A program made the position numbers and the translations under genes. A stretch of 64,000 bases of DNA from Lyngbya aestuarii BL J. GTDB taxonomy: Bacteria > Cyanobacteriota > Cyanobacteriia > Cyanobacteriales > Microcoleaceae. This document shows positions 1-12,287 of the stretch, piece after piece. Each line of letters starts with the position of its first letter. Position 1 is the first letter of the stretch. The notes under the pieces were generated by a model, which did not search any database, had not been told where the DNA came from, and saw only the letters and a list, made by a program, of their open reading frames with translations. The stretch spans positions 92,571 through 156,570 of the forward strand of contig NZ_AUZM01000006.1 in assembly GCF_000478195.2 (NCBI RefSeq), given 5' to 3'.

Positions 1-343
1 CACCGACAAGATTAGCTTTTTTGAGATTAGCCTGAGTTAGATTCGCGCCAGTGAGTTCAACCCCAATTAAAGTTGCTTCCCGTAAGTTTGCATGAGAGAG
101 ATTAGCCCTTGTCAAATTGGCGAGATTGATAAAAGCTTCACATAAGAAAGCTTTACTGAGATTAACTTCTGTTAAATCAGCTTCAATTAAATCGGCATAA
201 ACTAACAAAGCTTCACTGAGATTAGCGCCTCTAAGATTTAATCCTCGAAAATTAGCCCCCCGAAGTTGCGCTCCGATTAAGTTTGCACCTTGGAGTTCTT
301 TTTGTTGTAAGCCAAGCTGAGGTAGAAAGTCACCAACATTCAT
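1..343 (-). CDS. Pentapeptide-repeat protein, 3' part outside the window
   Basis: Reading leftward from an ATG at 343, an open frame runs without a stop to the window edge (114 residues seen). After a short leader beginning MNVGDFLPQLGLQQ, it is a run of A(N/D)LxxA-type pentapeptides (for example GANLIGAQLRGANF, TGANLTQANLKKANL). Such repeats fold into a right-handed quadrilateral beta-helix. They are very common in cyanobacteria, and the function of most members is unknown. There is no signal peptide or membrane segment in the visible part. A second CAT at 345-347 lies in another frame and stops at once, so 343 is the best start. The C-terminus and any fused domain are out of view. Confidence 0.85.
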   Translation of the reverse strand, partial: MNVGDFLPQLGLQQKELQGANLIGAQLRGANFRGLNLRGANLSEALLVYADLIEADLTEVNLSKAFLCEAFINLANLTRANLSHANLREATLIGVELTGANLTQANLKKANLVG

Positions 344-631
344 TCATCTGAGAGTAGAATTAAACTTGGGAAAAATAACTGCATTGAACTCATTAAAATC
401 TCTATTTCCAGATAAAATTTAACTAAAAAAAACTACAATTGTCCCAGAAAATCATTAAGAGTTTTTAATTTTAAATTCAATCAATTTAGGTTTGAAAATA
501 ACAATCAGATCTTTGAATTGAATTAACAAACGACATGAAGATCGCAAATCTATTAATTTAAGGCATACTATACAAAAGAAGCTTTTCAATGTTCGTTTTC
601 TCATCAACTGGTCACTCCCATACCCTCACCT

Positions 632-3600
632 ATGAATCCGTCGAACTCAGACCACCCTGTTAAGAAGCCCCTATCTGCTGATGCTCAAATCTCTACACCC
701 GATCAAATGAACCCCCTCAATACCCGAACTCCCGAAGCACTTTTGCGGTTAAAAGATGCGGCGATGGAAGCGGCTATTGATGCGATTGCTTTGCTGGAGA
801 ACGGTCGATATCTTTATCTGAACTCTCAGCATCTGCGGATGTTTGGCTATAACGATGTGCAGGAGTTGATCGGTCAACCTTGGCAAGTTCTCTACGAACC
901 TGAAGAAGCCAACCGTTTGCAAAAGCAAGCCATCCCTATTGTAGAGTCTGTTGGGCATTGGCACGGAGAAGCGATCGCGAAACGCAAAGATGGCAGTACA
1001 TTTGTCCAAGATGTTTCCTTAACTTATACCGAAGACCAAGTTTTGATCTGTGTTTGTCGCAACATCACCCAACGGAAACAAGCCGAACAACAGCAAGCGG
1101 ATCTCCTCGAACAACTCCGCCGCAGCAATGCCATTTTACAAGCTCAACAAGAAGCCTCTTTAGAGGGATTTTTAATCATTGATCAAAATCGCCAAGTCAT
1201 CTCCCATAACCAAAAATTTTGTCAACTTTGGCAGATTCCCCAAACCCTGATCAAACGGGGTAAAGACCCAGAGTTATTAAGATATGTTTTAGATCAATTG
1301 GCTTCGCCGAAAGAATTTATCGATAAAGTTGAGTATGTTTATCAACATCGAGAACTGATTATCGAGGACGAAATCCAGTTAAAAGATGGACGTATCTTTG
1401 AACGCTATTGTGCGCCGCTTCCCTCGCCATCAGGAGGCTATTATGGTCGGATTTGGTCATTTCGAGATATTAGCGATCGCATTGCGATGGAAGAACAATT
1501 ACGAGTCTCTGATCAACGACTTTCTTTGTTGGTTCAGCAAACCCCTCTAGCTGTGATTGAATGGAATACTGAATTTCAAGTCACGGCTTGGAATCCGGCG
1601 GCGGAACACATTTTTGGCTACACTGCTTCAGAAGTGTTTGGAAAAAATCTCGAATTTTTGATTCCTGAATTTGAGCAAGCCCAAGTGAGCGATGTTGTTG
1701 CCGATCTACTCACCCAAAAAAATGGGAGTTATAGTATTAACCAAAATCAGACTAAAGACGGTCGTTTAATTACCTGTCAATGGTACAACACTCCACTGGT
1801 GACTGCGGAAGGGGAATTAGTGGGAGTCGTATCAATGGCAATCGATATTACTGAACAAAAGCGTATTCAAGTTGAATTACAACGTTCTCAGGCACAACTC
1901 CAAGCTATTTTAGATAATACACCTGTAGCGATTTATGTCAAAGATTTAGAAGGTCGTTATATTCTACTTAACCGTGCGATTGAAGACATTTTTCAGATCA
2001 AACAAGCGGACTGGATCGGTAAAACCGATTTAGAAGTGATGCCGCCGACAATTGCTGAATCAATTTTAGAGAATGATCTACAAGTGATTCTTAAAGGTCA
2101 ATCTATTCATCTCGAAGAAACTGTTATTTCTCAGGGAGAGGAACGTCATTTTGTTGCCGTCAAGTTTCCCTTATTAAATGAAAATAATCAACCCTATGCT
2201 CTCTGTGGAATTTCGACAGATATCACTGATTTTAAACGAACTGAACAAGAACTCAAAACTCAAAAATCTTTTCTACAAAGCATTTGGGATAATATTAATT
2301 ATGGTATCTTTGTTCTTGATGTGATTAACCAGGGTGAAGATTTTCGATTTGTCAGCTTCAATCCAGCTATCATTAAAACGTCTAATCAATCCCTAGAAAG
2401 CTTGGTTGGCAAAACGCTAAAGCAAGTCTTTCCCCAAGAGATGACTAAAGCTTTCATTCCTCGCTATGTAGAAGTTGTGCATTCGGGTGAGAGTATTTCC
2501 TTTGAAGAACAGTTCTCAAATGAGCATGATTTAAGTTGGTGGTTTATTACTCTTGCACCTTTAAAAAATGCTCAAGGTAAAGTCTATAAAATTATTGGGA
2601 CTAGCGAAAATATTACCGAACGCAAACGCATTGAAGAAAAACTGAGAACGCAACAAAATCAAATTAAGTATTTACTCAATAATATTCCCCACATGGCTTG
2701 GCTGAAAAATAAAAACGGTCAATTTATTGCCGTGAATGAACCTTTGAGTCGGAGATGTGGTTTAACTCCAGAAAACATGATCGGTAAAACTGATTCTGAA
2801 CTTTTAAATGCAGAATTTGCGCGGAAAGTGATTAGAGATAATCGGCAAGTTCTTGTCTCCAAACAACCTCAACGTATTGAGCAACGAATTATTGATGCTC
2901 AGGGTAAAGTAAGCTGGTTAGAAATTTATAAAACTCCCATTATCGGAGATAAAAATCAGGCAATCGGAACTGTGGGAATTGCGATTGAAATTACCGACCG
3001 TAAACAAACTGAACAATACTTTCGACAACAAGCTAGACGCGAAAAAATCCTCAATCAACTAACAACACAAATCCGAAAATCTCTAGAGTTTGAAACAATT
3101 TTACAGACAAGTTTAGCCAGTGTTAAAGACTGTTTAACAGTAGATCGTTGTGGGTTTTCTGTATATTATCCCCATGTCGAACAGCCTTACTGGGAAGTGA
3201 TCCAAGACTCTCATAATGAAGATTTACCCGACTTTAAAGGACAAATTTTTTCTGCTGCTGTGATTGCTCCGATTACCGAACGAGCTTTAAACGCAGAAGT
3301 GATCAAAATTGTGGATGCTGATCTCGAAGAGAATCGCATTTTTAGACAAGCTTTGAGAGCGACTAAAACTAAATCGATGGTCAGTATTCCCCTGCAAAGA
3401 TCATCGGGTCAAATTGGCTTACTCACCTGTAGTATACACCAGAACAAAGTTCGTAATTGGACAGATGAAGAAGTCAACTTACTGCAAGCTGTTGTCGAAC
3501 AATTAGCCATTGCTTTTAAACAAGCCGAACTCTACGAACAAACCCGAACAAAAGCTCAAGAACTCGAACAAGCAATGCAAGAACTTCGCCGCACTCAGGC

Positions 3601-4426
3601 GCAGATGATTCAAAATGAAAAAATGTCTTCTTTAGGTCAAGTCGTTGCGGGTGTTGCTCACGAAATTAATAATCCAGCAAGTTTTATTTATGGGAACCTC
3701 ACTCATACTCACGATTATGCTAATGATCTATTAAAACTGATTGAACTCTATCAAACTCACTACCCAAATCCGCCTTCAGAAATTGAAACAGAAATCGCCA
3801 AAGTAGACTTAGAGTTTATAATGGAAGACTTACCCAAACTGATCCATTCTATGCAAAATGGCGCAGAACGAATCAAAAAAATTGTTGAGTCATTGCGTAC
3901 CTTTTCCCGTCTCGATGAAGCCGAATTAAAAACTATTGATCTGCACAAAGGGATCGAGAGTACCTTGATGATTGTCGAAAGTCGTTTGTACAAAAACTCA
4001 AACCATCCCGCCATTGAAGTCATTAAAGAATACGGTAATTTACCTCGAATAGAATGCTACGCCGGACAACTCAATCAAGTCTTTATTAATATCCTCAGCA
4101 ACGCCATTGATGCCCTTGAAGACTCCCTAAAACAAATCAGAGAAAGCGGACAAACTTTCGAGAATCCTCAAATTAAAATTCGGACTGGACTCACACCCGA
4201 TCATCAAGTGATGATTGCGATCGCCAATAACGGTTTAGAGATTCCCGCAGAGATTCAACAACACATCTTTGATCCCTTTTTCACCACCAAACCCGTTGGG
4301 AAAGGAACAGGTATGGGTTTATCCATTTGCTATCAGATTATCACCGAAAAACATGGCGGTTCGATTGAGTGTATTTCTCAACCCAAACAGGGAACAGAAT
4401 TTATAATCCATATACCGATCCGTTAG
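632..4426 (+). CDS. Multi-PAS/GAF sensor histidine kinase
   Basis: This is a soluble sensor kinase of 1264 residues without membrane segments. Six PAS domains follow one another (about residues 40-150, 165-285, 296-410, 422-540, 550-665 and 676-795). A GAF domain comes next (about 805-965), then a coiled coil and a kinase core. The phospho-acceptor is His1010 in the motif VAHEINNP. The ATPase part has an N-box ([15 protein letters not shown], about 1147) and a G-box (GKGTGMGLS, about 1222). There is no receiver domain, so the phosphate must pass to a separate regulator. Signal and partner are unknown; PAS domains may bind haem, flavin or small ligands. No clear Shine-Dalgarno precedes the ATG. 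The stop overlaps the stop of the convergent ribBA gene. Confidence 0.93.
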   Translation: MNPSNSDHPVKKPLSADAQISTPDQMNPLNTRTPEALLRLKDAAMEAAIDAIALLENGRYLYLNSQHLRMFGYNDVQELIGQPWQVLYEPEEANRLQKQAIPIVESVGHWHGEAIAKRKDGSTFVQDVSLTYTEDQVLICVCRNITQRKQAEQQQADLLEQLRRSNAILQAQQEASLEGFLIIDQNRQVISHNQKFCQLWQIPQTLIKRGKDPELLRYVLDQLASPKEFIDKVEYVYQHRELIIEDEIQLKDGRIFERYCAPLPSPSGGYYGRIWSFRDISDRIAMEEQLRVSDQRLSLLVQQTPLAVIEWNTEFQVTAWNPAAEHIFGYTASEVFGKNLEFLIPEFEQAQVSDVVADLLTQKNGSYSINQNQTKDGRLITCQWYNTPLVTAEGELVGVVSMAIDITEQKRIQVELQRSQAQLQAILDNTPVAIYVKDLEGRYILLNRAIEDIFQIKQADWIGKTDLEVMPPTIAESILENDLQVILKGQSIHLEETVISQGEERHFVAVKFPLLNENNQPYALCGISTDITDFKRTEQELKTQKSFLQSIWDNINYGIFVLDVINQGEDFRFVSFNPAIIKTSNQSLESLVGKTLKQVFPQEMTKAFIPRYVEVVHSGESISFEEQFSNEHDLSWWFITLAPLKNAQGKVYKIIGTSENITERKRIEEKLRTQQNQIKYLLNNIPHMAWLKNKNGQFIAVNEPLSRRCGLTPENMIGKTDSELLNAEFARKVIRDNRQVLVSKQPQRIEQRIIDAQGKVSWLEIYKTPIIGDKNQAIGTVGIAIEITDRKQTEQYFRQQARREKILNQLTTQIRKSLEFETILQTSLASVKDCLTVDRCGFSVYYPHVEQPYWEVIQDSHNEDLPDFKGQIFSAAVIAPITERALNAEVIKIVDADLEENRIFRQALRATKTKSMVSIPLQRSSGQIGLLTCSIHQNKVRNWTDEEVNLLQAVVEQLAIAFKQAELYEQTRTKAQELEQAMQELRRTQAQMIQNEKMSSLGQVVAGVAHEINNPASFIYGNLTHTHDYANDLLKLIELYQTHYPNPPSEIETEIAKVDLEFIMEDLPKLIHSMQNGAERIKKIVESLRTFSRLDEAELKTIDLHKGIESTLMIVESRLYKNSNHPAIEVIKEYGNLPRIECYAGQLNQVFINILSNAIDALEDSLKQIRESGQTFENPQIKIRTGLTPDHQVMIAIANNGLEIPAEIQQHIFDPFFTTKPVGKGTGMGLSICYQIITEKHGGSIECISQPKQGTEFIIHIPIR

Positions 4427-6180
4427 GATTTAGAAAAACTGTAAATCGTTTGGGGTTCAAGCCGATCACAAACTGAGGATGGAAATTGAGTCAGAGGAAA
4501 CGTTTTTCGCTGAAGTTGTACTTTTAAATTCGCTAACGGATCAACACCAGGAGAAACTAGAAATTCTAACTTTTTGAGTTCAGGCGAAGTAATAATTTGA
4601 TCCAGAATTTTAGCGATCGCTTCTAGATAAGGATGATCCGCTTGTTCATACCAATCCCAACTCGCAGAATCCGGTTGATCTAAGCCTAAATGAAACGTCA
4701 AAGAGGTTCGATGAAACAAAGCCGTCGCCACAGGACGCTGTTCTTCTTGCAAGAGTAAATCGTGACTTCTGGCTAAATGAGTGAGTTTTTCTAAGCGATC
4801 AGAACGTTCATGGAGTCGAGCCGCAGATTGCAACACCGCAGGAGTCGCAGGCGTATCTGGAGTCAATTCTTCCTCCACCGACTCTATCTCTTTTTCATTC
4901 CATTGAATCGCCACCGTCACCAAATAAGTTTGAATCAACAAATGACCCAGTTTTTTGGCTTTGGTTGCCAGATAAACCGAATTATGATCCGTCGCTTCGA
5001 TCAACAACGGTACCCGATCTACAATTTCAATTCCATAGCCTTTTAACCCAGCAATTTTACGAGGATTATTGGTAATCAACCGAATTTTTTTCACCCCAAT
5101 ATCATTGAGAATCTGCGCCCCCATGCCATAATTTCGCAAATCAGCCGGAAATCCTAAACGTTCATTTGCTTCTACCGTATCCAATCCCAAATCTTGTAAA
5201 GAATAGGCTTTTAACTTATTAATCAATCCAATTCCTCGGCCTTCCTGTCGCAGATAAACCACCACACCCGCCCCGGCTTGTTCGATCATTTTCAACGCAC
5301 TTTGCAACTGCATCCGACAATCACAACGCAACGATCCAAACGCATCTCCAGTCAGACATTCCGAATGCACCCGCACCATCACAGGCTGATTGTGAAACTC
5401 TACCGGATCACCTTTAACAATCGCAACGTGTTCTGATTGATCAAGCGTATTCCGATAGGCATAAATCAAAAAATCACCAAACTGAGTTGGCAACTTGGCA
5501 ACAGATTCGCGATGAATAAAGCGATCATGGGTGAGGCGATAACTAATCAGATCGGCAATGCTAATCAGTTTAAGATCATGAACCTGAGCATATTCAATTA
5601 ACTCCGGTAAACGAGACATCGAACCATCTGGGTTTTGAATTTCACAAATCACTCCACTGGGATATAAACCCGCCAAACGAGCCAAATCAATAGCGGCTTC
5701 TGTATGACCTGCGCGTTTCAAAACACCCCCTTCTCGCGCTCTCAAGGGGAAAATATGGCCGGGTCGTCGTAAATCTTTAGAACCCGTTGTGGGATTAATA
5801 GCGACTTGGATCGTGCGGGCGCGATCTTCAGCAGAAATTCCGGTACTGACTCCCATCGCCGGAGACGCATCAATACTCACGGTAAAAGCGGTTTGGTTGC
5901 TGTCGGTGTTGTTAGCGACCATCAAGGGCAAATCCAGTTCATCGAGGCGATCGCCTGTGAGGGCCAGACAAATTAATCCTCGGGCATGAACGGCCATGAA
6001 GTTAATCATATCAGGAGTGGCAAACTGAGCCGCACCAATCAGATCGCCTTCATTTTCCCGATGTTCATCATCAACCACGACAATACAACGTCCAGCTTTG
6101 AGATCAGCAAGGGCATCTGCGATTGAGTCGAATTTAAACGGTTGAGTTGGATTGTTTGGAGAGGACACGGAGTCGTTCAC
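4423..6180 (-). CDS. ribBA: Bifunctional riboflavin synthesis enzyme RibBA
   Basis: A fusion of 3,4-dihydroxy-2-butanone-4-phosphate synthase (RibB, about residues 12-210, with [10 protein letters not shown] and RAGHTEA motifs) and GTP cyclohydrolase II (RibA, about 215-415). The RibA part has the zinc-site pattern [16 protein letters not shown] and the catalytic RQEGRGIGL motif. It supplies both precursors for riboflavin, and hence for FMN and FAD, in the cytosol. At 585 residues it is longer than a plain RibBA. About 170 C-terminal residues after the cyclohydrolase form an extra acidic region, a C-terminal extension I believe is found in other cyanobacterial RibBA proteins. The gene faces the preceding histidine kinase and overlaps its end by 4 bp. 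I saw no FMN riboswitch upstream. Confidence 0.97.
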   Translation of the reverse strand: MNDSVSSPNNPTQPFKFDSIADALADLKAGRCIVVVDDEHRENEGDLIGAAQFATPDMINFMAVHARGLICLALTGDRLDELDLPLMVANNTDSNQTAFTVSIDASPAMGVSTGISAEDRARTIQVAINPTTGSKDLRRPGHIFPLRAREGGVLKRAGHTEAAIDLARLAGLYPSGVICEIQNPDGSMSRLPELIEYAQVHDLKLISIADLISYRLTHDRFIHRESVAKLPTQFGDFLIYAYRNTLDQSEHVAIVKGDPVEFHNQPVMVRVHSECLTGDAFGSLRCDCRMQLQSALKMIEQAGAGVVVYLRQEGRGIGLINKLKAYSLQDLGLDTVEANERLGFPADLRNYGMGAQILNDIGVKKIRLITNNPRKIAGLKGYGIEIVDRVPLLIEATDHNSVYLATKAKKLGHLLIQTYLVTVAIQWNEKEIESVEEELTPDTPATPAVLQSAARLHERSDRLEKLTHLARSHDLLLQEEQRPVATALFHRTSLTFHLGLDQPDSASWDWYEQADHPYLEAIAKILDQIITSPELKKLEFLVSPGVDPLANLKVQLQRKTFPLTQFPSSVCDRLEPQTIYSFSKS

Positions 6181-6398
6181 ACCTTTTCGGCTGTCTAATT
6201 TAGTTTCTTTTGATTGTAACGGTTTAACTCGATCAAGGCATCCTCAACAGAGCGATCGGTGACAAGTCTAGATTTGGTTTTCTGATGGCTTAAAATTAAA
6301 GTGTATCAATTGTGTTCAGTATCTACATCTACAGTACATCTGATTCATTCCCGTCGAGCTGACATTTATCCCTGTGTCTGTCCCTTCATCTGTGAGCC

Positions 6399-9300
6399 AT
6401 GCCTGTTAATCCCTTGCGTCGTCTATTCGCTCCCAAATTTAGAATGCCTTTGCAATTGATCTTAATCGTACCTTTTGCGATTCAGATTGTGGTCGTTGTC
6501 GGGTTAACAGGGTATCTGGCTTACCGCAATGGCCAGAAAGCAGTACAGGATTTGGCGAGTCAGTTGATGGATGAACTCGGTAATCACGTTAACGAACGAC
6601 TCGATAATTATCTGGAAGAACCGCTACTGATTACTCAGATTAATACCGATGCGGTTCGGATTGGACAACTGGCTTTGAAAAATTTGTCGGTGATGGAGAA
6701 CCGTTTTCTCCTGCAAATGCAGCGCTTTGAGTCTGTCCAAGAAATTTATCTCGGTACCGCAGACGGAGACTATCTCGGTGTTTATCGGACTTCAGATCCA
6801 ACACTCGCCAGTTTTGCTTCTCCGACCTACTATCAACGGTTGTTAAAGCAGCGCGATCCCTTACTGGAACCGATTTCTCCCCTCCAATCACTTGATGAGT
6901 TTGATCCTCGGACTCGACCTTGGTATAGTGCAGCAGTACAAGGCGGACAAGCCACCTGGAGTCCCATTTACCTCTTTGATCGCGGAGAATTTGGTATAAC
7001 CGCCGCTCAACCGTTCTATGATCGCAGTGGTAATCTCCAGGGGGTGATGGCGGTTGATTTAGTGTTAACGGTGTTAAGTGATTTTCTACGTCGCCTGAAG
7101 TTAACGCCGTCGGGGGAGATTTTTATATTAGAACGTTCGGGCCAATTGGTGGCAAGTTCTACGAATGAACCGCTTTATCAGATTAATCCGAATAATGATC
7201 AAGAGTTTAGAATTCGAGGGGTACAAAGTCAAAATCCACTGACTCAAGCCACGATTAAGCATTTGATTGAATCGGTTGGGTCACTGCCTGAGATTAAGCA
7301 AGTCCAACAATTAGATTTTAAAGTTAATGGAAAACAACATTTTTTAGAAGTTTCGCCCTATTCTGATGGTTATGGGTTGGATTGGTTGATTGTGGTGGTC
7401 GTTCCTGAAGCTGATTTTATGGGGCAAATTAATGCCAACCGTCGCACGACAATTATTCTTTGTTTAGGTGCTTTAGCCTTAGCGATTGGGTTAGGTTTAT
7501 TCACTTCTCGTTGGATTGCCAAACAAATTTTACAACTGGCGCGGGCGAGTCAGGCGATCGCGTTTGGACAGCTTGATCAAACGGTTCATGCCGCTCGGGT
7601 GAGTGAATTAGAGGTTTTAGCTGAGTCGTTTAATCAGATGGCGCGTCAGTTGAAAACGGCTTTTGTAGAGTTAGAAATTCGGGTTGAAGAACGCACGACT
7701 CAACTCAAAGATGTTAATCAATTATTGCGAGAAGAAATTTGGGAACGTAAGCAGATTGAACGAGCGTTGCGACTGTCGGAAAATAAATTTTCTAAAGCCT
7801 TTCATAGTAACCCAAATCCGAGCATTATGACTCGGTTAATTGATGGGTATATTCTAGAGTTTAATGAAAGTGCGCTTAGTTTTTTTGAATATAAATCGAC
7901 TGAAGTTGATGATAAAAACTCATTAGAATTGAATATTTGGGCGAATTCAGCAGATCGCGATCGCGTTTTTGACTTACTGGATAAACAAGGTATTGTTCGG
8001 AGCTTTGAATGTGATTTTCGGACTAAATCCGGTAAAATTCGGATTGGATTATACTCAGCAGAACTGATTGATTTGAACGGACAAACTTGTGTATTGAGTA
8101 TTTTACATGATATCACAGAACGCAAACAAAATGAACTGGCGTTGCAAAATCGCGCTCTGATTGATCATTCAATTAGTCGAATATTTCAGCAGTTTGTTGA
8201 CCAAGATGTGACGACAGCGATTAATTTTGCTCTCGCAGAAATTGGTAAGCTAACCAATAGTGATCGCTGTTATGTGATTCAATACGCAGATCAAGATCGA
8301 CAGTTTATTCAAATGACCCATGAGTGGTGTAATAAAAATGTGCCTTCTGTGATTCATAAAGTCCAAGAAATCTCTGTTCAACCCCTGAGTTGGAGTTATC
8401 AACAACTTCAAAATAATAATATTCTCCACATTCCTAATATCGAAGATTTACCCGAAGCAGCGAGTAATGAAAAACGAAATTGGAAATATGAAGGAACTCA
8501 ATCTGTTTTAGCAATTCCGATGATTAGCGCCGGAGAAATTGTCGGTTCAGTGGGGTGTAGTATGGTTCGTTATGTCAAAGAGTGGACACAGGAAGAAATT
8601 AAGTTAATTCAACGAGTCGGTGAGATTATTCCGATTGGTTTAGAACGAGATATCGCCGAACAAGGACTCAAAGAAAGCCAAGAACGATTACAGGGGATTT
8701 TAGAAAATGCAGAAGATGCGATTATTTCGGTTGATGAAAATCAAAAAATTTTACTGTTTAATCATGGGGCTGAGAAAATTTTTGGCTATTCTCCAGCTGA
8801 AGCAATTGGTCAATCTTTAGAAAATTTGCTGCCGATGACTGCACGAAATGTTCATCATCAATATATGAGTGATTTCTCTCGTTTAGAGTGTCAATCTCGG
8901 AAAATGGGTGAACGTTCTAGAGAGGTTTATGGACGGCGAAAAACGGGCGAAGAATTTCCAGCAGAAGCTTCGATTTCTAAGTTAAAAATGCGTGATGGCT
9001 GGATTTTTACCGCTATTTTAAAAGATATTACTAAACGCAAACAAGCGGAAATGGTATTAGAACAAGCAAAGGATGCTGCTGAAGCGGCTAACCGGGCTAA
9101 GAGCGAATTTCTGGCGAATATGAGCCATGAATTACGAACACCTTTAAATGCGATTCTCGGCTTTTCTCAACTAATGAACCGTGATCCGTCTCTCACGTCT
9201 GAACAGCAAAATAGTCTGAATATTATTAATAGTAGTGGTGAACATTTACTCACCTTGATTAACAGTATTTTAGACCTCTCAAAAATTGAAGCCGGTCGGA

Positions 9301-10520
9301 TGATATTAAATGAGAATAGCTTCGATCTTCATTATTTACTCGATACCTTAGAAAAGATGCTACATTTAAAGGTCGAGACTAAAGGTTTATCTCTACTGTT
9401 TGAACGGGATGAAAATGTTCCTCAATTTATTAAAACTGATGAAGGAAAACTCCGTCAAGTTTTGATAAATTTACTGGGAAATGCCATTAAATACACCGAG
9501 AAAGGCGGGGTATCTTTAAAGGTAAAAAAACAAAGTTATTCCCTGGATAAATCACCAGAAACAGTTAATATCGTCTTTGAAATAACTGATACCGGAACCG
9601 GAATTTCTTCTGAGGAAATTTCGACCATTTTTGATGCTTTTGTACAAACAACCACCGGACGAAAATCTCAACAGGGAACTGGTTTAGGATTACCGATTAG
9701 TCGTAAGTTTGTCCAAATGATGGGCGGAGATATCCAGGCTAAAAGTGAGTTAGGTGTCGGCACCCGTTTTGAATTTAATATTCGAGTCATTCCCACAGAA
9801 TCCGGTGATATTATTGCTCAAAAAAATCCTCAAACCGCTATCGGATTAGAACCCGATCAACCCGAATATCGGATTTTAGTGGTCGATGATCAATGGCAAA
9901 ATCGTCAACTTTTATTACAGCTTTTAATCTCAGTGGGCTTTCAGGTCAAAGAAGCTGAAAATGGTCAAGAAGCGATTAACCTCTGGAACAGTTGGAAACC
10001 TGATTTTATCTGGATGGATATGCGAATGCCGATTTTAGATGGATATGAAGCCACCCAACAAATTCGGGCTTCTTCTGAGGGAGATCAAGTGGTGATTGTT
10101 GCCTTAACAGCCAGTGCTTTTGAACAAGATCGAGGAGCCGTTTTAGAGGCGGGATGTGATGATTTTGTCGGGAAACCCTTTCGAGAAGAAATTATTTTTG
10201 AAAAGTTGGCTCACTATTTAGGGGTACGGTATATTTATCAACCAAAAATTCAATCTATGAATTTGAATTTGTCTTTGAATACAGAGCAAACCCTAGATAA
10301 AATTCAGCCAGCCCACTTACAAATAATGTCAGCCCAATGGCACCAACAAATGCAACAAGCGGCTTTAGTGGGTCGAGATCGACAAATGTTAGATTTAATT
10401 AAAGACATTCCAGAAACTCATGCTTCTGTCGCCAACGCCTTAACCCAGATGATCGAAAACTTTGAATTTGACCAGATTGTAGAGTTAATGACTCCCCAAA
10501 GCGATTCTCGAGAATCCTAA
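6399..10520 (+). CDS. Membrane hybrid histidine kinase (Cache-HAMP-PAS-GAF-PAS-HisKA-HATPase-REC)
   Basis: A 1373-residue inner-membrane sensor kinase. A first membrane segment (about residues 16-41) and a second (about 348-373) bracket a roughly 300-residue periplasmic sensor with the look of a double Cache domain. HAMP (372-425), PAS (458-580), GAF (589-750) and PAS (765-885) follow. The kinase core has His910 in the motif [12 protein letters not shown] and an N-box near 1015. A C-terminal receiver domain carries the acceptor Asp1207 in WMDMRMPILDG. About 100 residues after the receiver could mediate transfer but show no Hpt His motif that I recognise. The ligand is unknown; double Cache domains often bind amino acids or organic acids. 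It stands alone, with a 410-bp gap before the next gene. Confidence 0.93.
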   Translation: MPVNPLRRLFAPKFRMPLQLILIVPFAIQIVVVVGLTGYLAYRNGQKAVQDLASQLMDELGNHVNERLDNYLEEPLLITQINTDAVRIGQLALKNLSVMENRFLLQMQRFESVQEIYLGTADGDYLGVYRTSDPTLASFASPTYYQRLLKQRDPLLEPISPLQSLDEFDPRTRPWYSAAVQGGQATWSPIYLFDRGEFGITAAQPFYDRSGNLQGVMAVDLVLTVLSDFLRRLKLTPSGEIFILERSGQLVASSTNEPLYQINPNNDQEFRIRGVQSQNPLTQATIKHLIESVGSLPEIKQVQQLDFKVNGKQHFLEVSPYSDGYGLDWLIVVVVPEADFMGQINANRRTTIILCLGALALAIGLGLFTSRWIAKQILQLARASQAIAFGQLDQTVHAARVSELEVLAESFNQMARQLKTAFVELEIRVEERTTQLKDVNQLLREEIWERKQIERALRLSENKFSKAFHSNPNPSIMTRLIDGYILEFNESALSFFEYKSTEVDDKNSLELNIWANSADRDRVFDLLDKQGIVRSFECDFRTKSGKIRIGLYSAELIDLNGQTCVLSILHDITERKQNELALQNRALIDHSISRIFQQFVDQDVTTAINFALAEIGKLTNSDRCYVIQYADQDRQFIQMTHEWCNKNVPSVIHKVQEISVQPLSWSYQQLQNNNILHIPNIEDLPEAASNEKRNWKYEGTQSVLAIPMISAGEIVGSVGCSMVRYVKEWTQEEIKLIQRVGEIIPIGLERDIAEQGLKESQERLQGILENAEDAIISVDENQKILLFNHGAEKIFGYSPAEAIGQSLENLLPMTARNVHHQYMSDFSRLECQSRKMGERSREVYGRRKTGEEFPAEASISKLKMRDGWIFTAILKDITKRKQAEMVLEQAKDAAEAANRAKSEFLANMSHELRTPLNAILGFSQLMNRDPSLTSEQQNSLNIINSSGEHLLTLINSILDLSKIEAGRMILNENSFDLHYLLDTLEKMLHLKVETKGLSLLFERDENVPQFIKTDEGKLRQVLINLLGNAIKYTEKGGVSLKVKKQSYSLDKSPETVNIVFEITDTGTGISSEEISTIFDAFVQTTTGRKSQQGTGLGLPISRKFVQMMGGDIQAKSELGVGTRFEFNIRVIPTESGDIIAQKNPQTAIGLEPDQPEYRILVVDDQWQNRQLLLQLLISVGFQVKEAENGQEAINLWNSWKPDFIWMDMRMPILDGYEATQQIRASSEGDQVVIVALTASAFEQDRGAVLEAGCDDFVGKPFREEIIFEKLAHYLGVRYIYQPKIQSMNLNLSLNTEQTLDKIQPAHLQIMSAQWHQQMQQAALVGRDRQMLDLIKDIPETHASVANALTQMIENFEFDQIVELMTPQSDSRES

Positions 10521-10930
10521 AAAAAAGAGCGGGTCATAGAGTAGAATAACAACACAGTTGAGAACAATGAAATTTGTGCGATCCCGAGCCAAAAATAGGA
10601 ACACCAGAGTCATGATTTTTGGGGTGAACCACTTGGCTACACGATTATTCTCGAAAGGTCAGCCAATGATCCCACCACGATCCTTTCAACGGAGGAGAAC
10701 CCTGAGTTAACCTAGAATTAGATCACGTAATCTGCTATCGGTTGAATCTTGTTTTCCATCCCCGGTACACTCCTCTGGTCTATCTCCATAAAAGCTGAGT
10801 TGATCTCAATCCTCATTTTCGAGTTGTGAATTGCTATAGATGAGTGTACGTTATTGAGAGATTATCCCTATTTTTAGCCGAGATTGACTGAGGGAGTCCA
10901 TTCAAACCACAATTTCCAATTCCAAATCTG
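10521..10930. other. Intergenic gap with no recognised feature
   Basis: 410 bp between the hybrid kinase and the receiver-kinase gene. I see no convincing open frame, RNA gene or strong terminator. The longest small frame reads as a 32-residue basic peptide with no supporting ribosome binding site. The promoter for the two-gene receiver cluster at 10931-13295 presumably lies here, but I cannot place it. Confidence 0.5.
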
Positions 10931-12238
10931 ATGACTCACAATTCCGTTCGGGAATACAAAGCTGATATTCTGATTGTTGATGATACCCCGAACAACCTGC
11001 GCGTTTTATCTTCAATATTGCAAGAGCAAGGATATGAAATTCGCAAGGCTGTTAACGGTAAAATGGCGATCCGTTCGGTGCAAGCTGACCCGCCGGACTT
11101 GGTGTTGCTCGATATTAAAATGCCCGATTTGGATGGCTATCAAGTTTGTTCTCAGCTCAAAGCAATAGAAACTACTCGGGATATTCCGGTGATTTTCTTG
11201 AGTGCTTTGGATGATGTTTTTAATAAAGTGTTGGCTTTTCAAGTCGGTGGAGTGGACTATATTACCAAGCCTTTCCAAGTCGAAGAAGTTATCGTGCGGG
11301 TGAAAACTCATCTGACTCTACGGCGACTCACTAAAGATCTCGAATTGCGGGTACAGGAACGAACGACAGAATTGACACATACCCTCAATGAGTTACAACA
11401 AACTCAGGTTCAACTCGAAGATTCCCTGCGAGAATTGATTCAGGCTCGAGATGTCGCTGAAAAAGCTAGTCAGGCTAAAAGTCAATTTCTGGCGATGATG
11501 AGTCACGAACTGCGAACTCCTCTTAATGCCATTATCGGTTACAGTCAGTTGCTAGAAATGGAGGCTCAAGATCAAGAGCTTAATGAGTTTATCCCCGATT
11601 TACAACAAATTAGCCACGCCGGACAAGACTTGCTAGAAATTTTTAGTAATATTCTTGAAATGTGCCAAATTGAAGCCGGAAAACACCGATTTAATGTCTA
11701 TGAATTTGAGGTCAAAGCATTAATCGACGAAGTGATTACTCAAATTCAACCTTTAGCGGATAAAAATAATAATACTTTAACAGTTCACTCTGTCAATGAT
11801 CCCGGTTCCATATTTGCCGATCAAGTCTGGATGCGTCAATGTGTGTTGCAACTGCTCAGTAATTCTTGTAAGTTTACTCACAATGGTACGATTACTTTAA
11901 GTCTCGAACGCCAAAATAGATCTCAATTACAATCTAAAAGTTCTGTATATAATCAAGTTAATTCAACTGATTGTTTGGAGGATGTGATATTAGTGAAATG
12001 CAACGATACGGGAATTGGGATTAAAACGGAGTGTGTATCCCAGATTTTTGAACCGTTTTTTCAGGTGGATGGATCAACAACTCGTAAGTATGGCGGTGTG
12101 GGACTGGGTTTAGCGATCGCGAAAAGTCTATCTCAACTCATGGGAGGAGATATTAGCGTTGAAAGTGTTTTTGGTCAAGGATCAACTTTTACCCTCTGGC
12201 TACCGACTCAACTCCCCCCGTCTACATCAAATTTTTAA
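10931..12238 (+). CDS. Receiver-first hybrid histidine kinase
   Basis: 435 residues, cytosolic. An N-terminal receiver domain (about 11-130) holds acceptor Asp61 in [12 protein letters not shown] coiled-coil linker follows, then HisKA with His192 in [12 protein letters not shown], and an HATPase domain (about 290-428) with N-box [12 protein letters not shown] and a C-terminal G-box. A kinase with an N-terminal receiver and no sensor domain usually takes phosphate from another kinase or is gated by it. The next gene starts 49 bp downstream and opens with a very similar receiver, so the two probably form an operon after duplication of the receiver domain. Confidence 0.92.
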   Translation: MTHNSVREYKADILIVDDTPNNLRVLSSILQEQGYEIRKAVNGKMAIRSVQADPPDLVLLDIKMPDLDGYQVCSQLKAIETTRDIPVIFLSALDDVFNKVLAFQVGGVDYITKPFQVEEVIVRVKTHLTLRRLTKDLELRVQERTTELTHTLNELQQTQVQLEDSLRELIQARDVAEKASQAKSQFLAMMSHELRTPLNAIIGYSQLLEMEAQDQELNEFIPDLQQISHAGQDLLEIFSNILEMCQIEAGKHRFNVYEFEVKALIDEVITQIQPLADKNNNTLTVHSVNDPGSIFADQVWMRQCVLQLLSNSCKFTHNGTITLSLERQNRSQLQSKSSVYNQVNSTDCLEDVILVKCNDTGIGIKTECVSQIFEPFFQVDGSTTRKYGGVGLGLAIAKSLSQLMGGDISVESVFGQGSTFTLWLPTQLPPSTSNF

Positions 12239-12287
12239 TTACTCCTGTTCTCCTTAGCCCACTTCCAGAGATTGATGTTGACAAACT

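Noticed and set aside
4423..6398. FMN riboswitch upstream of ribBA
   Set aside because: The conserved RFN-element segments were not found in the 200 bp before the start.
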